In this document: positions 1 through 9,121 of the stretch, in pieces | Layout of the letters: the number at the start of each line of letters is the position of its first letter | How positions within the stretch are numbered: the stretch's first letter is position 1 | NCBI RefSeq assembly: GCF_000421665.1 | Contig: NZ_ATXL01000004.1 | Coordinates: 1-64,000, forward strand | Source of the DNA: Bavariicoccus seileri WCC 4188 | Lineage (GTDB): Bacteria > Bacillota > Bacilli > Lactobacillales > Aerococcaceae | Length of the DNA stretch: 64,000 nucleotides | Reading direction: 5' to 3' | Translations under genes and position numbers: made by a program | The notes under the pieces: model-generated | What the model saw: only the letters and a program-made list of their open reading frames with translations | What the model was told of the DNA's origin: nothing | Databases searched by the model: none

Positions 1-27
1 CAGCAAAATATCTGCCAAATTATTTAG

Positions 28-54
28 AAAAAAAAGAAACGCCGGGGCGTTTCC
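28..54 (-). terminator. Rho-independent terminator of hup
   Basis: An 8-bp perfect stem (36-43 with 46-53, gaaacgcc/ggcgtttc) is followed on the minus strand by a run of T (the A run at 28-35). It lies about 50 bases past the stop codon of the HU gene. Confidence 0.85.
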
Positions 55-102
55 TTAAGTGATTTAACTGTAACAACACTATTTGACGTAGAACCAATTA
101 AA

Positions 103-381
103 TTAACCCTTTACTGCATCTTTCAATGCTTTACCTGGTTTGAATGCTGGAACTTTACTTGCAGCGATTTGAATTTCTTCACCAGTTTGAGGATTACGTC
201 CTTTACGGGCTGCACGTTCACGGACTTCGAAGTTACCGAAGCCAACTACTTGAACTTTTTCACCTTTTTTAAGAGACTCTTGGATTACTTCGAAAAGAGC
301 ATCAACAGTTGTTGTAACATCTTTTTTAGTTAAACCAGTTTTTTCACTAACTTGTTCTACTAATTCTGCTTTATTTGCCAT
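103..381 (-). CDS. hup: HU family DNA-binding protein
   Basis: Histone-like nucleoid protein that binds and bends DNA as a dimer and compacts the chromosome. The 92-residue length is typical of bacterial HU. The family signature [18 protein letters not shown] spans about residues 47-64, and its proline lies at the tip of the DNA-embracing beta arm. The ATG start at 381 has a strong ribosome site (AGGAGGTG, plus-strand complement at 390-397). The gene stands alone with its own terminator downstream and a 228-base leader region upstream. The hup-der neighbourhood is conserved in Firmicutes. Identification is secure. Confidence 0.97.
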   Translation of the reverse strand: MANKAELVEQVSEKTGLTKKDVTTTVDALFEVIQESLKKGEKVQVVGFGNFEVRERAARKGRNPQTGEEIQIAASKVPAFKPGKALKDAVKG

Positions 382-609
382 AGGTATTTCACCTCCTCAA
401 ATATGGTATTTTATAACCATATAAACTCTATTTGAGTGGTCCAAATAGACTTTTAGATGAATCTATCAATACAAGATTCGTTACTACTTTAGCACAAAAA
501 CACCGTTCTGACAATCATTTTCGTCATCTGTCATCCCTTTTTAAAAATAGTAAGATTATTATTAAAATTGTATGAGTATAACTATGACAATTCGTTTTAA
601 AAGTAACAG

Positions 610-1923
610 TTATGTTCTTTCTCTTGTAATAACTTTAAGAGGAGTCCCGACAAAATCAAATGCTTGGCGTAGCTGATTCTCTAAAAAGCGCTCATAGGAG
701 AAGTGCATTAATTCAATATCATTTACAAATACAACAAAGGTTGGCGGGTTAATCGCAACTTGCGACATGTAAAAGATTTTTAGCCGTCTTCCCTTATCAG
801 TTGGTCCAGGATTAGTAGCAACTGCGTCTTGAACAACTTCGTTCAACACACTAGACTTCACTCGTTTCTTACGATTGTTAGCAATTTGAGTAATCAAAGG
901 CAAAATCATTTTGACGCGTTGACCACTTACAGCGGAAACATAGACAATCGGAGCATATTTTAAATATTGAAAGTTCGTTCTGATGTCTTCTTCAAAGTTT
1001 TTCATCGTGTGATTGTCTTTTTCCAAAGTGTCCCATTTGTTGACAACGATGACGACTCCTTTGCCTTCTTCATGTGCAAGACCTGCTACTTTCTTATCCT
1101 GCTCTTGAATACCTTCTTCGGCATTCAGCACGATAAGGACAACATCAGATTTTTCAATGGCTCTTTTAGCCCGCAAAACACTATACTTCTCAGTTGTTTC
1201 TCTGATTTTTCCCCGTTTTCGAATCCCAGCAGTATCAATGATTTTAAACTTATCACCATCAGGAGTCTCAAAATCAGTATCGATAGCGTCTCTAGTTGTG
1301 CCTGCTATGTCAGAAACTATCACACGATTTTGTCCTAACAATTCATTAACTAAACTAGACTTCCCAACATTTGGTCTTCCAATAAGAGAGAAGGCAATCC
1401 TATCATCATTATCAGTTTCATCATCTTCTTTTGGAAGAGCAGCAAAAACGGCATCAAGTAAATCCCCGAGCCCTATCCCATGACTTCCAGAAATTGGAAA
1501 AGGTTCACCTAATCCCAATTGATAAAAATCATAGATATCCATTCGTCGCTCAGGATTATCTACTTTATTGACTGCAAGAATAATGGGCTTCTTTGTTTTC
1601 TTCAATAGACTAGCAATCATCTGATCATCGTTTGTTACACCAGATTGAGAATCAGTCAACATGATGATGACATTAGCTTCCTCGATAGCCACCTCTGCTT
1701 GAAATCTAATTTGAGCCATAAAGGGGGCATCTGAAAGCTCTATTCCACCTGTATCGATTACATTGAATTTCTTATCTAGCCAGGATCCTTCAGCATAGAT
1801 TCTGTCTCTCGTAATACCTGGAATATCTTCAACAATAGCAATTCTTTCTCCAGATAAACGATTAAAAATCGTTGATTTTCCGACATTCGGTCGCCCAACG
1901 ATTGCAATTGTAGGTGTCGACAT
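610..1923 (-). CDS. der: Ribosome biogenesis GTPase Der (EngA)
   Basis: Essential GTPase with two consecutive G domains that acts in maturation of the 50S ribosomal subunit in the cytoplasm. The protein is 437 residues, the usual length. Domain 1 has GRPNVGKST (about residues 10-18), DTGG and NKVD. Domain 2 has GRPNVGKSS (about 182-190), DTAG and NKWD. The C-terminal KH-like domain holds the remaining 80 or so residues. The ATG start at 1923 is preceded by GAGGAA. It follows rpsA on the same strand but is separated from it by a terminator, so it is probably transcribed at least partly on its own. Confidence 0.97.
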   Translation of the reverse strand: MSTPTIAIVGRPNVGKSTIFNRLSGERIAIVEDIPGITRDRIYAEGSWLDKKFNVIDTGGIELSDAPFMAQIRFQAEVAIEEANVIIMLTDSQSGVTNDDQMIASLLKKTKKPIILAVNKVDNPERRMDIYDFYQLGLGEPFPISGSHGIGLGDLLDAVFAALPKEDDETDNDDRIAFSLIGRPNVGKSSLVNELLGQNRVIVSDIAGTTRDAIDTDFETPDGDKFKIIDTAGIRKRGKIRETTEKYSVLRAKRAIEKSDVVLIVLNAEEGIQEQDKKVAGLAHEEGKGVVIVVNKWDTLEKDNHTMKNFEEDIRTNFQYLKYAPIVYVSAVSGQRVKMILPLITQIANNRKKRVKSSVLNEVVQDAVATNPGPTDKGRRLKIFYMSQVAINPPTFVVFVNDIELMHFSYERFLENQLRQAFDFVGTPLKVITRERT

Positions 1924-1947
1924 ATAAGTTCCTCACTTCTATTCTAA

Positions 1948-1984
1948 TTAAAGAGAAAAGCTTGGAACTATAGTCCCAAGCTTT
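1948..1984 (-). terminator. Terminator between rpsA and der
   Basis: A 9-bp perfect stem, aaagcttgg (1957-1965) with ccaagcttt (1976-1984), has a T-rich tract after it on the minus strand. It lies just past the S1 gene stop codon and before the Der start. Confidence 0.75.
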
Positions 1985-2000
1985 CGAATAATCAGTATGA

Positions 2001-3260
2001 TTAATCTTCTGATTTAAAATCAGATAATTGACTACCTAATAAATCACCTAACGTAAATCCAGATTCGTCATCAGAAGCTTGTTCAACTTTCTTTTGAGTG
2101 TCACGCTTTACCTTTGGTGCTTTCGATGCAGCCGGTTCTTCTGGTTTATCTTCTAAAGCTTTGATGCTTAGAGATAAGCGTTGATCATCAGGGTTGATAT
2201 CTAGAACTTTCACTTTGATATCTTGGCCTTCAGACAGTTTTTCATGAGGAGTAGCAATATGTTCATGAGATATTTGTGAAATATGAACTAAACCTTCAAC
2301 TCCAGGTAACACCTCTACGAAAGCTCCGAATGAAGTCAAGCGTTTGACTTTACCATCAAGTACGTCATCAACGTGAATTTTGTCTTCTATATCATCCCAA
2401 GGTCCAGGAAGAGTATCCTTAATAGATAGTGATACACGACCTTTCTCTTGATCAACAGACAATACCTTTACTTTAACAGTTTGGCCAATTTCTAGTTCGT
2501 CAGCTGGACTATTAACATGATGATGTGCTATTTGTGAGATATGAACAAGGCCGTCAACATCTCCTAAGTCGATAAAGGCACCAAAATTGGTTAAACGAGC
2601 TACTTTGCCTTCAATGACGTCTCCTTCGTGAATGGATGCTAAAAATTCATCACGTTTTTTAGCTTGCTCTTTAGCAGCTAACTCTTTGCGTGATAGAATC
2701 AAGCGATTTTCACTTGGTTCGATCTCAACAATTTGAAACTCTAACTCTTTACCTTTGTAAGTTGAGAAGTCATCAACGTAGTAGTTAGCTACCATAGATG
2801 CAGGAACGAATCCACGTACACCTAAATCAACAACCAAACCACCTTTAACAACTTCTTTTACTGGTCCAGTAACAGTTTCGTTTTTGTCAAATTTCTCTTG
2901 GATTTTATCCCAAATTTTCTTTGCTTCCAAACGTTTACGGGAGAATAAGAAGCTTCCGTTCTCTTTATCTTTGTTTGGTTTGATAACGACTAATTCAAGC
3001 TCGTCGCCTTCGTTTATAATATCAGTGATATGTTCAAATGGAGTTGCAGATAGCTCATTACGAGGAACGACACCTTCTACACCACTTCCCAAAACACCTA
3101 CAATGACCTGTTTGTCATCTTGTATAGAAAGCACTTCACCTGTTACAACGTCGCCAGTATTGACCTCTTGGACTTGTTCAAGTGCGGCTTCCATTGTTTG
3201 GGCATCATTTGAAGTGTCTTCAGTATTTTGTTCTAAATCTTTTGTTTCTTTGTCTGTCAT
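2001..3260 (-). CDS. rpsA: 30S ribosomal protein S1 homologue (four S1 domains)
   Basis: RNA-binding protein of the ribosomal S1 family. The 419 residues hold four S1 (OB-fold) domains at about 35-108, 128-192, 212-282 and 298-368. The last two carry the clear FGAF...GLVHISQI signatures. Firmicute S1 proteins normally have four domains rather than the six of Escherichia coli, so the length is as expected. The N-terminal 30 residues and the C-terminal tail are acidic and low in complexity. The ATG at 3260 follows AGGAGGAATT. It sits between cmk and der, the conserved order in Bacillus and Lactobacillales. Its role in translation initiation in Gram-positives is less certain than in E. coli. Confidence 0.93.
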   Translation of the reverse strand: MTDKETKDLEQNTEDTSNDAQTMEAALEQVQEVNTGDVVTGEVLSIQDDKQVIVGVLGSGVEGVVPRNELSATPFEHITDIINEGDELELVVIKPNKDKENGSFLFSRKRLEAKKIWDKIQEKFDKNETVTGPVKEVVKGGLVVDLGVRGFVPASMVANYYVDDFSTYKGKELEFQIVEIEPSENRLILSRKELAAKEQAKKRDEFLASIHEGDVIEGKVARLTNFGAFIDLGDVDGLVHISQIAHHHVNSPADELEIGQTVKVKVLSVDQEKGRVSLSIKDTLPGPWDDIEDKIHVDDVLDGKVKRLTSFGAFVEVLPGVEGLVHISQISHEHIATPHEKLSEGQDIKVKVLDINPDDQRLSLSIKALEDKPEEPAASKAPKVKRDTQKKVEQASDDESGFTLGDLLGSQLSDFKSED

Positions 3261-3395
3261 TTAAAAATTCCTCCTAATAAGCAATTGCCTTGTTGAGTGA
3301 CTCTATTCGAAATCAAAATGATTTTGGATAGTACCACACATGTAAATAGTTTAACATAATTCTAATGAATAGTCTAACTTTTACAAATTTTCGTC

Positions 3396-4061
3396 TTAAA
3401 CTAGCTTTTTTGTTACTAATAGCTTTTTAATCTCAGCAACAACCTCTGGAACAGTCATATGAGAGGAATCTAATAGAATAGCATCATCAGCTTTTGTTAA
3501 AGGAGAATTTGCTCGATTCTGATCATATTCATCTCTCGTAGCAATTTGTTCTTTAATAGCCTCATAGTCACTCTTGAATCCGCGCTCTAAATTCTCTAAA
3601 TGCCTTCTTTTTGCTCTTATTTCAACACTAGCGACCATAAATATTTTTAAATCTGCATTTGGCATAACAACAGTGCCGATATCTCGACCATCCATTACGA
3701 TGCCCCCCTTGGTAATAAAAGCTTGTTGTTTTCTCACAAGCTCTTCCCGAACAGATTTGTAGGAACTCACTAGTGACACATTTTGACTAACAACTTCTGT
3801 TCTAATTTGTTGGGTGACATCCAAACCATTTAAAAATACCTTTTGACCATCATCACTAGTCATAAATTTGATATCTGCTGATTTAGCCAACTGCTGTAAT
3901 TTAGTTTCATCCTTCAAATCAACCTTTTTACTTAACGCCAAATAAGTAATAGCGCGATACATAGCTCCTGTATCCAAATAAGTGATTCCAAGATCTTTCG
4001 CCAATAACTTGGCAACTGTACTCTTCCCAGATGATGCTGGGCCATCGATTGCAATGTTCAT
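3396..4061 (-). CDS. cmk: Cytidylate kinase
   Basis: Phosphorylates CMP and dCMP to the diphosphates with ATP, in pyrimidine nucleotide recycling. The P-loop GPASSGKS is at residues 7-14, followed by the LDTGAMYR substrate-binding segment and DGRDIGTVV further on. I place the start at the ATG at 4061, which gives 221 residues. GGAGG precedes it by 6 bases and the protein begins MNIAIDG as in the family. An upstream in-frame start at 4106 would add 15 unrelated residues and has no good ribosome site. It lies between the LysM protein gene and rpsA, in conserved order. Confidence 0.95.
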   Translation of the reverse strand: MNIAIDGPASSGKSTVAKLLAKDLGITYLDTGAMYRAITYLALSKKVDLKDETKLQQLAKSADIKFMTSDDGQKVFLNGLDVTQQIRTEVVSQNVSLVSSYKSVREELVRKQQAFITKGGIVMDGRDIGTVVMPNADLKIFMVASVEIRAKRRHLENLERGFKSDYEAIKEQIATRDEYDQNRANSPLTKADDAILLDSSHMTVPEVVAEIKKLLVTKKLV

Positions 4062-4133
4062 GGTTTCCTCCAAAAAAATATCGGAACGCTTAGTCCCGAC
4101 ATTCACTATTAGGTAATTTTTTATCTCTTTTTA

Positions 4134-4844
4134 CTACTGTTTAACTTTCAGTTGCATACCAATTATCGCGTCATTTGATGATAATCCGTTAACTTGTTTG
4201 AGCTCGTCTAATGTCATGCCATGATTGACAGCGATACGATAAAGATTGTCGCCTGCCTGGACCGTATAAGAACCGAATCCAGCTGTATCTGTTGAATCGG
4301 TTGTTCCTTGATCAGTTTGATTAGATTGGTCATTAGACTGTTCATTAGGTTGATTACTAGATTGATCCTCTGTATTTGTGTCAGTAGAAGATTGATCCGC
4401 GGCATCTGTCGACCCTTGATCCGATTGTGAATCATTTGTGGCAGTCTCTTCTGATTCTTTTTGAGAATCATCAGTAGCCTTATCGGATTCATCCTCTGTC
4501 TTCGTCTCATCTGTAGTTGTATCTTCTTTATCAGACTCTGAATCGTCTGCATTTGCATCAGAATCATTATTCTGTTCGTCTTTTTCAGACTGATTGGCTT
4601 TAGAAATCAACACTGATTGATTTGATGCTGGTTTTGTCGCACTAGTGCGATCGATAACCATGGTATAAACAATCGGTGTGATAAAGATTAGTAGGAAAAA
4701 CACCACCAAAATTTTTGTGATTGGTGCTGCGTCCTTTTTTTCATAATTTCTAGCTGAACGTGAAAACTGTCTGTTTTTCAGGTTCTCATCATCGCCAAAA
4801 GTCCGGGACCAAGGATTCTCTGTTTGTTTTTTATTTCGAGACAA
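4134..4844 (-). CDS. LysM-domain membrane protein, YpbE-like
   Basis: Membrane-anchored protein with an outside LysM domain, expected to bind peptidoglycan. The N-terminal 42 residues are charged and probably cytoplasmic, and one membrane segment spans about residues 43-63. A linker of roughly 110 residues rich in D, E, S, T, N and Q follows, and a LysM domain (YTVQAGDNLYRIA onward) ends the protein at 236 residues. The start is TTG at 4844, supported by AGGGAGGT 6 bases upstream. The position next to recQ and ypbB matches Bacillus ypbE. No catalytic domain is visible, so the role beyond cell-wall contact is unknown. Confidence 0.8.
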   Translation of the reverse strand: MSRNKKQTENPWSRTFGDDENLKNRQFSRSARNYEKKDAAPITKILVVFFLLIFITPIVYTMVIDRTSATKPASNQSVLISKANQSEKDEQNNDSDANADDSESDKEDTTTDETKTEDESDKATDDSQKESEETATNDSQSDQGSTDAADQSSTDTNTEDQSSNQPNEQSNDQSNQTDQGTTDSTDTAGFGSYTVQAGDNLYRIAVNHGMTLDELKQVNGLSSNDAIIGMQLKVKQ

Positions 4845-4971
4845 GTGTATACCTCCCTTGCATGAATTTTCGTTATCATTTTATCATATTCAGTCTCCAA
4901 AACGTATGATAACCTAAAAGTTAAACAAATTTTAATGACTATTTTGTTATAAAAGAGCAATTTGACAACCA

Positions 4972-6501
4972 TTAGTTGCCCTGAAATAGTAAATTAAACC
5001 TCTTTTTCCAATCATAATTTTCTAAAAATGGCTTTTGATCATTATTATCCTTCAACAGCGTTTCCAGTTTTTGAGTATTATTAACGTTTGTAGAAACTTG
5101 CCAACAGCCTGTTTTGAAATAGTCTACGAGTGTTCTATTCAGATCTGCCACTCCAGATAAAAGTGACATCATCTGTCTTAATTGCTCTAGTTTATAATCA
5201 TACTGATTCTGAATGATTTTTTTTATTTCTTCATCTGCTAGACCTTCGTTCCTATAAAATTGGATGATTGTTAACAAATCTGGGACTTCCTCAATTTGAT
5301 CAAGTCTAGAATGACTAGTTGATGTAATCGTTACAATATGTTCATATCGACTGATTAACCACTTGTAATAATCATTGTCGGTAAAAATCAATGCTTGGGC
5401 CTGTTTACCATCCCTTCCAGCCCTTCCTATCTCCTGGAGATAACTTTCTACGGAAGTTGGTGGGTAATAATGAATGATGGTTCGAATATCGTTTTTATCT
5501 ATACCCATACCGAAAGCACTTGTTGCTACAATAACCCCTACTTGATTATTCTTAAACTGTGACTGAGTCTTATACCGGTCTTCTGCAGACATACCTCCAT
5601 GGTATGGAAGTGCCCTATTATGATTTTCAGAAATGAGCGTCGCTATATACTCCGCATCCTTTCTAAAGGCCACATAAATGATGAGTGGCTTTCGAACAAT
5701 TTTGACTAGAGCAAGGAGTAAGTCTATTTTCTGTGTTTTGTAAGAAGTTTTTTTTTGAAATCTATTTTCTATTATTCCATTAGATTTATCAGCTTTCTCC
5801 TGCTCTTTTAAACATGGCTCTTCTTTTTTGAGAACCTCTAATTGTTCTCCTATCATTTGAAAATTTTGTTCTTTCAAAAAGTACGGTTTGATATTTTGGG
5901 GCACCGTAAAGTAATCATCTACTTCTACTTGCTCATCCTTTTGATAAATCAGCCGAATCACATCATCTCTGACATATGGAGTTGCAGTAGCAGTAACTGC
6001 CAAGGTCTGAAGCAGGCCAAGCTCTCTTCGAAAGGTGCCTAACTTCAGATAATCTGGTCTAAATTCACGTCCCCAACCAGAGACACAATGTGCCTCGTCA
6101 ATAACTAATAAAGGATTAGAAATTATTTTTAGTCGGTCAATGATCCGTTTATTTGTCAACAGCTCAGGCGTTAAAAAAATATAAGAATAATTACTCAGAT
6201 TTTTCCAGATATATTTCTTCTCAATCGCTGATAAATCTGAGACAATAGCGACTGCTCTTCCGATATCTCTTTGATTAATTCGCTGTACTTGATCAAATAT
6301 CAAAGACTTAAGAGGAGAAACCACTATTACTGGTCTTTTAAATGCATAACCAGCCAACTGGTAGATGAGGGACTTACCAGTACCTGTTCCCATGATTGCA
6401 AAAACGTTCATTCTTGCCTTCAATTGATTGATGATTTCTTCTTGATGTGGTCTAAATCCGTCATAAGAAAACTTTTCTTTTAAAAGTGTAATCAATGCCA
6501 T
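4972..6501 (-). CDS. recQ: RecQ-family ATP-dependent DNA helicase (RecS type)
   Basis: 3'-5' superfamily 2 DNA helicase of the RecQ family. Visible motifs are Walker A (MGTGTGKSL, about residue 37), DEAH within VIDEAHCVSGWGREFRPDY, and the motif V-VI region GMGIDKNDIR ... QEIGRAGRDG. At 509 residues it is shorter than E. coli RecQ and I see no HRDC domain. That fits the short RecS form of Bacillus. The ATG at 6501 overlaps the end of the upstream gene by 10 bases, with AGGTGG as the ribosome site, so the two are probably translationally coupled. Likely role: repair or fork processing. Confidence 0.92.
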   Translation of the reverse strand: MALITLLKEKFSYDGFRPHQEEIINQLKARMNVFAIMGTGTGKSLIYQLAGYAFKRPVIVVSPLKSLIFDQVQRINQRDIGRAVAIVSDLSAIEKKYIWKNLSNYSYIFLTPELLTNKRIIDRLKIISNPLLVIDEAHCVSGWGREFRPDYLKLGTFRRELGLLQTLAVTATATPYVRDDVIRLIYQKDEQVEVDDYFTVPQNIKPYFLKEQNFQMIGEQLEVLKKEEPCLKEQEKADKSNGIIENRFQKKTSYKTQKIDLLLALVKIVRKPLIIYVAFRKDAEYIATLISENHNRALPYHGGMSAEDRYKTQSQFKNNQVGVIVATSAFGMGIDKNDIRTIIHYYPPTSVESYLQEIGRAGRDGKQAQALIFTDNDYYKWLISRYEHIVTITSTSHSRLDQIEEVPDLLTIIQFYRNEGLADEEIKKIIQNQYDYKLEQLRQMMSLLSGVADLNRTLVDYFKTGCWQVSTNVNNTQKLETLLKDNNDQKPFLENYDWKKRFNLLFQGN

Positions 6502-7583
6502 GGGACACCACCTGTTAAACTTATTCTAGCAAATAATACATAACTATATGGAAGATTATCCCTTCCAATTCTCTTTTTTAAGTCACTAAAAAGCAATCGT
6601 TTCTTTGATTTTTGGCATTGTTCGATATACTGTCTGGTCTGTTTGATAAGCAAGGGATCATGATTGTTACGAAACGAAAAATCAGGGATCAATAAAGAAT
6701 ATAGGAAAAGATGTTCGACGATTGTACTAGCTTTCAATTGACGGAGCGTAGCTATTTTATCTAACGAATAACTCCTTTGATAAAGATCTACGCTCTTTTG
6801 ATAAGTAACTGGAACTATTCCAAATACTTTGACAGCTTCAGCGAATAGGTTACTAATCAGTTGATTCTCTTGTTTTAATGATACCAATAGTTGCCAGTAG
6901 ATATCTTCTAAATAAGAGGATGAGACTTTAAAATAAGTTGTCAGTTGCTCTGAAGTAGGATTGAATGTTTCTGGTCTGCCTACTAAACTAGCCATAAATA
7001 TATCTGCTACTAAAGGTGGCAAGACTTCCAACTGACGATAGAGAGAAGTTAAATATTCTTGCAATCGATCAGCTGAAAGATACTTGATCCAGAAATCGCG
7101 AACGAAAGCTTGTAAAGCTTCATCCATAATATATGGCTCCGTTATTTTTACATCCGCTGAATAAGCAGAAATGTACTGATTGACCTGTACAAATGACTTC
7201 ATAATAATCGATTTGAGATTATAGTATCGAGCTTGTTCATCACATCTAATCATTGGCCACTGACGACGATAAGAAGCCAAAAAACGTTTGCCTCTTTCAG
7301 TAATATCTATTAAATCACGATTATTCTTCTGACCATTCTGCTTGTTACAGGAAATCAATCCTTGCCTCTCCATGCGACTAATTTGCTGATTAAAGACATC
7401 TTGGGTCAGACTAGGGAATACAGCAAAAAAACTATACACATGAAGCTCCGCAAGCTTCACCCATTGATATGATGTGTTTTTACCCGTAACGATATGATAC
7501 AATAACGATGAATTTAGCGGTGGACTTTCAGCTAGCGTCACTTGGTCTATTAATGACAAAAGTATGTATTCAGAATAATTCAT
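6492..7583 (-). CDS. YpbB-like helix-turn-helix protein linked to RecQ
   Basis: Hypothetical protein of the family that precedes the RecS-type helicase in Firmicutes (Bacillus YpbB). Its C-terminal part is predicted to hold a helix-turn-helix domain. I prefer the ATG at 7583 (363 residues, MNYSEYILLS), which has AAGGGG 6-9 bases upstream, over an ATG five codons earlier with no ribosome site. It ends inside the recQ start, suggesting a two-gene operon and a protein working with the helicase. Divergent from the ferredoxin gene, with only 40 bases between the start codons. The biochemical function is not known to me. Confidence 0.72.
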   Translation of the reverse strand: MNYSEYILLSLIDQVTLAESPPLNSSLLYHIVTGKNTSYQWVKLAELHVYSFFAVFPSLTQDVFNQQISRMERQGLISCNKQNGQKNNRDLIDITERGKRFLASYRRQWPMIRCDEQARYYNLKSIIMKSFVQVNQYISAYSADVKITEPYIMDEALQAFVRDFWIKYLSADRLQEYLTSLYRQLEVLPPLVADIFMASLVGRPETFNPTSEQLTTYFKVSSSYLEDIYWQLLVSLKQENQLISNLFAEAVKVFGIVPVTYQKSVDLYQRSYSLDKIATLRQLKASTIVEHLFLYSLLIPDFSFRNNHDPLLIKQTRQYIEQCQKSKKRLLFSDLKKRIGRDNLPYSYVLFARISLTGGVPWH

Positions 7584-7623
7584 CCCGTTCCCCTTCATCT
7601 AGAACTTATTGGAGTGATTAGAG

Positions 7624-7851
7624 TTGTATTGTAAAGTCAATCAAACTGAATGTATTGCATGTGGTATCTGTCAACTAGCTGCACCGAATCTGTTCGATTA
7701 CACTAACGAAGGTATTGCCTACTTTGTACCAGATAATAATAGTGGTAGGCACCCCCTAAACCCTCAAGAACTGATCAAAATGAAAATTGCTTATCATAAA
7801 TGTCCAACCGGAGCGATCAAACGATCGGTGACGCCTTTTCCAAACTCGTGA
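7624..7851 (+). CDS. fer: Ferredoxin, single [4Fe-4S] cluster
   Basis: Small electron-transfer protein of 75 residues. The cluster ligands are visible as CIACGIC (residues 11-17) and a distal CP (KCPTGAI) near the C terminus, the pattern of Bacillus-type monocluster ferredoxins. The start is TTG at 7624 with GGAGTGAT 6 bases upstream. It faces away from the ypbB-recQ operon across a 40-base gap, the same order as in Bacillus (fer-ypbB-recS). Redox partners cannot be read from this sequence. Confidence 0.9.
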   Translation: MYCKVNQTECIACGICQLAAPNLFDYTNEGIAYFVPDNNSGRHPLNPQELIKMKIAYHKCPTGAIKRSVTPFPNS

Positions 7852-7906
7852 ATGATAAATTGCCTTTTTTGCTTCTATAAGTTGTGTTTCAGTATAGCAT
7901 AAATAG

Positions 7907-7967
7907 TGCTTCTATAATATTTGGTGTCGTAACTATTTGAATAACAACACCAAATATTATAGAAGCA
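7907..7967. repeat. Perfect 21-bp inverted repeat
   Basis: Arm 7907-7927 (tgcttctataatatttggtgt) is the exact reverse complement of 7947-7967, with a 19-base spacer. It lies 55 bases past the ferredoxin stop. It could be the remains of a small non-autonomous element or a transcript-end hairpin. It lacks a long T run directly after the stem, so a classical terminator is not certain. Confidence 0.85.
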
Positions 7968-8045
7968 TTTAGATTTCTAGCTTTATAGTGTTGAGTTTAA
8001 GTTACTCAGTTTTGGCTATAGTTTTTTGGTTACAGGGTTTTGGTT

Positions 8046-8143
8046 ATTAGATTTAGCATATTAGGTTTAAGATACTAGGTTTTAGACATTAGGTTTAAGA
8101 TACTAGGTTTAAGATATTAGGTTTAAGAAACTAGTTTTACGTT
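8046..8143. repeat. 14-bp degenerate tandem repeat array
   Basis: Seven consecutive units of about 14 bp begin at 8046, 8060, 8074, 8088, 8102, 8116 and 8130. The commonest units are attaggtttaagat and actaggtttaagat; adjacent units alternate att/act at the start. More decayed copies seem to extend left to about 7985. There are no spacers, so this is not CRISPR. Confidence 0.85.
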
Positions 8144-8212
8144 GTTATCAGTTTAAATGACGCAAAAAGAGTGAAGGGCTGTGGTGGCAACCCCTAAAAG
8201 TTAGAGTTTTTA

Positions 8213-9121
8213 TTATGCAGCTGATTGACTGGATTGAGTTCGGTATTCGACCGGACTCAGTCCAGTCAATTTTGTTTTTGATCGTTCGTGGTTATACCAG
8301 TAGATGTATTCTTCAATTCGTCGTTTTAACTCTTCATAGTTTACTAGTTTTTCCCCACAATACATTTCTTGCTTTAAAATGCCAAAGAAGTTTTCCATCA
8401 AAGCATTGTCTGCGCAGGTTGCTTTACGTGACATGCTTTGGAACATTTTATTTGCCTTTAATGTTTTCACCCATCGTTTGTGCTGATAATGCCATCCTTG
8501 ATCCGAATGGATGGCAGTGCGGTAGGTTGCGTGATTTGTTATGATTTCTATTGTTTCCTCTAAGGGTTCCATGACGAGATTTAAAGTTGGGAATTTCTTG
8601 ATTCCAAACGCAAGAATCTCTCCGTTATAAAGGTCAAGAATTGGATTTAAATACAGCTTCTCTTCACCCAAACATTTGAATTCGGTAATGTCGGTTACTA
8701 GTTTTTGAAGAGGGTTGGGTGTATTAAATCGCCGGGCTAATAGATTCTTCGCTATCTTTCCAACCTTCCCTTTATATGAATTGTATTTACGGGATTTGCG
8801 CATGAACTTTACACACTTTAATCCTAGCTCACGCATCAATCAATACACCTTTTTATGATTAATACAATATCCTAATTTTTTTAACTCATTGGTTATCCGT
8901 TTATAGCCATAACGTTCATGAAATGCCTGAAATAGGTGGGTAATGCGTTTTTTTAATTCGGTATCTGGATCCTCTTTTCCAAAGTTTTTGACATGATAGT
9001 GATAAGTTGCTTCAGGGATTCTCACAACCAAGAAAATATCCTTTAATCTGAATCCTTCTTCTTTGAGTTCGACTGCCAATTTTGTTTGTGCTTTTCGAGG
9101 AAGGCATTCGGATTTTCCCAA
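8213..9121 (-). pseudogene. IS3 transposase OrfB, interrupted by a stop codon
   Basis: Integrase/transposase half of the element. The rve catalytic core is present in the part after the stop: first D in VTDITEFK, second D in IHSDQGWHYQ, and E in NALMENFFG. The reading frame is broken by TGA at 8840-8842 in the segment HKKVY-stop-LMRELG. Related proteins usually have arginine here, so a CGA to TGA change is the simplest cause. The part before the stop (93 codons) holds the N-terminal region. A restart at the TTG/ATG just after the stop would give only a 208-residue C-terminal fragment. Confidence 0.85.

Larger units (their letters stand above)
7852..8171. other. Intergenic repeat-rich region beside the IS
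   Basis: These 320 bases between the ferredoxin stop and the left end of the insertion sequence contain no convincing gene. They hold a long perfect inverted repeat and an array of degenerate 14-bp tandem repeats (listed separately). A short tract (gcttctata at 7871) repeats part of the inverted-repeat arm. Confidence 0.7.

Noticed and set aside
967-1483. Two open reading frames on the plus strand inside der
   Set aside because: They lie fully antisense to the conserved GTPase, have no ribosome sites, and their translations show no domain or membrane pattern that could not come from the opposite strand.
4214-4567. Out-of-frame reading frame in the LysM protein gene
   Set aside because: It covers the low-complexity D/S/T/N/Q linker, whose repetitive codons keep other frames open; the composition (runs of M, L, I, R, Q) is an artefact.
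8046-8143. Possible CRISPR array
   Set aside because: Units are 14 bp, directly adjacent and without spacers, and no cas gene is in the window.
8840-8842. Recoded TGA (selenocysteine or tryptophan) in the first IS
   Set aside because: The position is normally arginine, the flanks lack a recoding element, and CGA to TGA is a simple transition.
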